A model generated the notes under the pieces. The model saw only the letters and a list, made by a program, of their open reading frames with translations, was not told where the DNA came from and did no database searches. A DNA stretch of 64,000 nucleotides. Source: Yoonia sp. R2331 (lineage in GTDB: Bacteria; Pseudomonadota; Alphaproteobacteria; Rhodobacterales; Rhodobacteraceae). The DNA lies in NCBI RefSeq assembly GCF_041103235.1, contig NZ_JBGCUN010000001.1, positions 1,240,001-1,304,000 on the forward strand, read 5' to 3'. The position numbers and the translations under genes were made by a program. Positions 61,571 to 64,000 of the stretch are shown here, piece after piece. The stretch's first letter is position 1. Each line of letters opens with the position of its first letter.

Positions 61571-63646
61571 GTGGTGCCTCAATCCGACATCAAGGCCGAA
61601 ATCAGCACCGTAGAAGCGCACCTGACGCACATAACGCGGCGCTGGCATGAACTCGATGAGCCGTGCCTGTTGGAACTTGTCTTCCTGACAGCAGAGGACA
61701 AAGCGCAGGTTCGGCAGGTCAACCACTACACACCCGACGCAAACGGCATTGCCATGGCGGTCGATGATGTGCGCACTTGGAACAAGATGGGGATTAACGC
61801 CTACGCCACCGTCAACCCCGTGTCCGCAACCAACCGGCCCGCGCCAAGCAAGCGCGCAAACGCCAGTCAGATCGTCGCCAGCTTCTTTCATTGGGCTGAC
61901 GCAGACGACGCGCAGGCAGCAGAGAATATCCGCAATTTCGCAGGCCCCAAGTGTACCTTCCACGTCCTGACCGGCACAACGCCATCACTGCGACCGCACG
62001 TATACTGGGAACTCGAAGACCCAACTTTCAATCTCAACGCATGGTCACAGACCCAGAAGAACATCGCCGCAACCCTCAAGACAGATAGCAGCGTCACAGA
62101 CCCGCCGCGCATCATGCGCGTTGCAGGGTCGGTCAACTGGCCAAAGCCCCAAAAAGAGGCCAAAGGCTACAAGCCCGAAGTCGTCGGGCTGCACTTCTAC
62201 GAAGACCGTGAACCCATCCCATCTGAGCGCATGGCGCGCATGTTTCCGGCCATACGGGGTAATTCTGAAAACACCCCGCATGAGGGTGGTTTCCAGATCG
62301 ACACGGGGGAATTGCCCAAACTGGACCGCGAGCGGGCGGCAATCAAAGCCCTGTCTGGGGAAAACTGGAATATCGAGGTTTTCAAGCTGGTCGGCTCCTA
62401 CGTCCGCAAGGGCATGTCGGATGGCGAAATCCTTGCGCTGATCGAACCCCTCACAATCGCGGGCTACACCGTCGCAGACACCCGCGACGAAGTGCAGGCC
62501 ATGATTGACCGCACACGGGCCAACCCGGCGTTTGAGCCTACACTTTCCGAAGAGACGAAAAGTGTATCCTTCGACCATCCGCCCGCAGATGCCGCAGCAG
62601 CGGCTTGGCGCGTCCAAACCGCGGCTGAGTTTACCGCGGACTTTGTGGCCCCCGAATACCTCATTGACGGGGTTATCCAGCGCGGACGCCTATACACCCT
62701 CACAGCGCCCACGGGCAGCGGGAAAACCGCGGTAATGCTCTATATCGCAGAGGCGATGGCATCCGGGTCCGCGGTATGTGGGCGCGACACCGAAGCGGGC
62801 GACGTGCTCTATCTGGCAGGCGAAAATCCCGATGACGTAAGAGCCAGGATCATCGCAACACTTGCCCAAGCAGAAACGCCAGCCGCGGCAAGCCGCATGC
62901 ACTTCATCCCCGGCACGTTCAGCATTCGCCAAGACATGAAGCTTATTCAAGAGGCCCTTGAGGCGCTGCCAAACTGCAATCTCGTCGTGATAGACACATT
63001 AGCAGCATACTTTGACGGCGATGACAGCAACAGCAATGCGCAAATGCTCGACTTCGCGCGTGTCGTTCGCAAGATCACCGAAGGCACAGGAAAGCCCGCG
63101 GTTGTCATGCCAGCGCACCCCGTCAAGAACGCCGCAAAGACAAACCTGACGCCCATGGGCGGGTCTGCTCTGCTGAATGAAGTTGACGGCAATCTATGCC
63201 TATGGAAGCGCGAAACCGCGGTTGAGCTTCATTGGCAGGGAAAACACCGCGGCGCGGACTTCGAGCCGCTAAACTTTGAGCTGGTCGGCATCACATCCGA
63301 AAAGGTCAAGGACGCCAAGGGGCGGCTCATGCCAACCGTGATGGCGCGGCCACTGCTCGAAACGCGGGCGCTCGAAATCGCCGTAGACGCTCTGTCAGCA
63401 GAGGATCGGCTAATCCTCAACATCGAGAAGTACGAAGCCCAATCTATCGCACAGCGCTGCGTCGAGATCGGCATGGTCAACAAAGACGGAAAGGCCAAGA
63501 AAACGAACCTGATGCGCATCCTCGAAAAGCTGGAAAAGGAAAAGCTGATCCAGCGCTTTCGGACCAACTGGGAGCTTACCGCCCGCGGTCAACGCGCCGC
63601 GGATATCATCAAGAGCGGCGGCGAATTTGCGGAGGAATTGGCGTGA
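61571..63646 (+). CDS. Primase-helicase (AEP-like primase plus RepA/RecA-like ATPase)
   Basis: 691 aa, GTG start after AGGGAG. The N-terminal part (~95-215) has acidic FFHWADADD and PPRIMRVAGSVNWPKP, as in archaeo-eukaryotic primase-type domains. The ATPase part has Walker A APTGSGKTA (~379-387) and Walker B LVVIDTLAAYFDGDD (~472-486), AAA_25 type. A winged helix may close the protein (~650-680). It should start phage DNA replication. The repeat cluster after it may be the origin. Confidence 0.82.
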   Translation: MVPQSDIKAEISTVEAHLTHITRRWHELDEPCLLELVFLTAEDKAQVRQVNHYTPDANGIAMAVDDVRTWNKMGINAYATVNPVSATNRPAPSKRANASQIVASFFHWADADDAQAAENIRNFAGPKCTFHVLTGTTPSLRPHVYWELEDPTFNLNAWSQTQKNIAATLKTDSSVTDPPRIMRVAGSVNWPKPQKEAKGYKPEVVGLHFYEDREPIPSERMARMFPAIRGNSENTPHEGGFQIDTGELPKLDRERAAIKALSGENWNIEVFKLVGSYVRKGMSDGEILALIEPLTIAGYTVADTRDEVQAMIDRTRANPAFEPTLSEETKSVSFDHPPADAAAAAWRVQTAAEFTADFVAPEYLIDGVIQRGRLYTLTAPTGSGKTAVMLYIAEAMASGSAVCGRDTEAGDVLYLAGENPDDVRARIIATLAQAETPAAASRMHFIPGTFSIRQDMKLIQEALEALPNCNLVVIDTLAAYFDGDDSNSNAQMLDFARVVRKITEGTGKPAVVMPAHPVKNAAKTNLTPMGGSALLNEVDGNLCLWKRETAVELHWQGKHRGADFEPLNFELVGITSEKVKDAKGRLMPTVMARPLLETRALEIAVDALSAEDRLILNIEKYEAQSIAQRCVEIGMVNKDGKAKKTNLMRILEKLEKEKLIQRFRTNWELTARGQRAADIIKSGGEFAEELA

Positions 63647-63664
63647 GTTTGCACCCCCTGAAAA

Positions 63665-63898
63665 TCGTTCCAAAAATCGTTCCAAACGCGCCCCGGTGGT
63701 ACGGCACTGGAACGGCATTTGGAACGTTCCAAAAGTCGTTCCAAAATCGTTCCGGTGCGGAACGATTGCACGGTAAGTCACTGAAAAAAAACAATTCATA
63801 CCGGAACGGTTTTCGTTCCGCCTCAAAAATCGTCCACCCCCGTTCCACACCCCCCGTTTCTTTAGGAACGGGGGTGGAGGTGGAATACCGGAACGAAA
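63665..63898. other. Candidate phage replication origin, GTTCC/GGAAC repeats
   Basis: Seven GTTCC and six GGAAC motifs occur in about 235 nt, several in the form TCGTTCCAAAA, plus one palindrome GGAACGTTCC. A perfect 13-bp inverted repeat (63834-63846 with 63865-63877, arms of CCACCCCCGTTCC type) encloses an 18-nt loop. Position right after a primase-helicase gene fits an iteron-like origin. Confidence 0.5.
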
Positions 63899-63907
63899 GG
63901 AATAGCG

Positions 63908-64000
63908 ATGCATCCTAATCGCCGCGCAAAGCGCCCCCCAAAGTTTGACACAATCACGCACCCCGACGCGTCGGCTGACGAAACCCGGAAGCACTACACG
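63908..64000 (+). CDS. Phage protein, cut by window end
   Basis: 31 codons beginning HPNRRAKRPPKFDTITHPDA, after AAAGGA. The frame is open to the window edge. Too short to name. Confidence 0.5.
   Translation, partial: MHPNRRAKRPPKFDTITHPDASADETRKHYT

Noticed and set aside
63643-63918. GTG frame overlapping the primase-helicase stop
   Set aside because: Product looks like translated GTTCC repeats without a domain; the GTGA overlap is the only support. Left open rather than listed as a gene.
63410-63994. Minus-strand frame at the window end
   Set aside because: It is antisense to the primase-helicase gene and the repeat cluster and has no family features.

Overview
The window is GC-rich chromosomal DNA of an alphaproteobacterium. 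Gene content and order (DUF177-rpmF-plsX-fabH-ihfA-merR; lptF-lptG-lptD-surA-pdxA-rsmA; an iscR-like/suf operon; prfA-prmC-DUF4167; a predicted ornithine-lipid acyltransferase) point to the family Rhodobacteraceae, roseobacter group. This is inferred from family knowledge and gene order; no database was searched.

Positions 1-50.5 kb are ordinary core chromosome. From left to right: a tRNA-Pro and the fatty-acid/L32/IHF cluster on the minus strand (1-4.4 kb); bamE, msrB, an OlsB-like acyltransferase and an ABC-F ATPase (4.4-8 kb); a GNAT, an SDR and mazG (8-10 kb); an M20 amidohydrolase followed by two tandem agmatinase-type ureohydrolases (10-13.2 kb); peptide release factor 1, its methyltransferase and a DUF4167 gene preceded by a possible structured RNA (13.6-16.3 kb); the LPS-transport and outer-membrane biogenesis operon on the minus strand (17-24.4 kb); pepA-holC; an aspartic protease, MarC and a tiny lipoprotein gene; a second ABC-F; ndk; a leishmanolysin-like metalloprotease with a long Pro-Asp repeat; a DEAD-box helicase; an operon with two HD-domain reading frames separated by one amber codon (37.5-38.65 kb); and a suf Fe-S assembly operon (40-48.9 kb) that holds two cysteine desulfurases and five small or medium membrane-protein genes of unknown role, with an Irr-type palindrome upstream.

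From a tRNA-Arg(CCG) at 50.53 kb to the end of the window lies the left part of an integrated temperate phage. It has a tyrosine integrase and excisionase beside the tRNA, then a leftward operon of about twenty very small genes that mostly overlap by 1-4 nt. Next comes an XRE repressor flanked by 14-bp palindromic operators that sit inside both early promoters. A rightward early operon follows: a Cro-position protein on a probably leaderless mRNA, a GIY-YIG nuclease, a PAPS-reductase-like PP-loop protein, a VRR-NUC nuclease and a primase-helicase. A dense cluster of GTTCC/GGAAC repeats after the primase-helicase gene is a candidate replication origin. Structural genes and the right attachment site lie beyond 64 kb.

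Many short genes were read directly from the sequence, including a 30-aa lipoprotein, a 38-aa Pro/Ala-rich protein, a 51-aa zinc-ribbon protein, two related micro-proteins of 25 and 33 aa, and a 54-aa phage membrane protein. No CRISPR array, IS element or rRNA was seen. No gene-free stretch exceeds about 260 bases.
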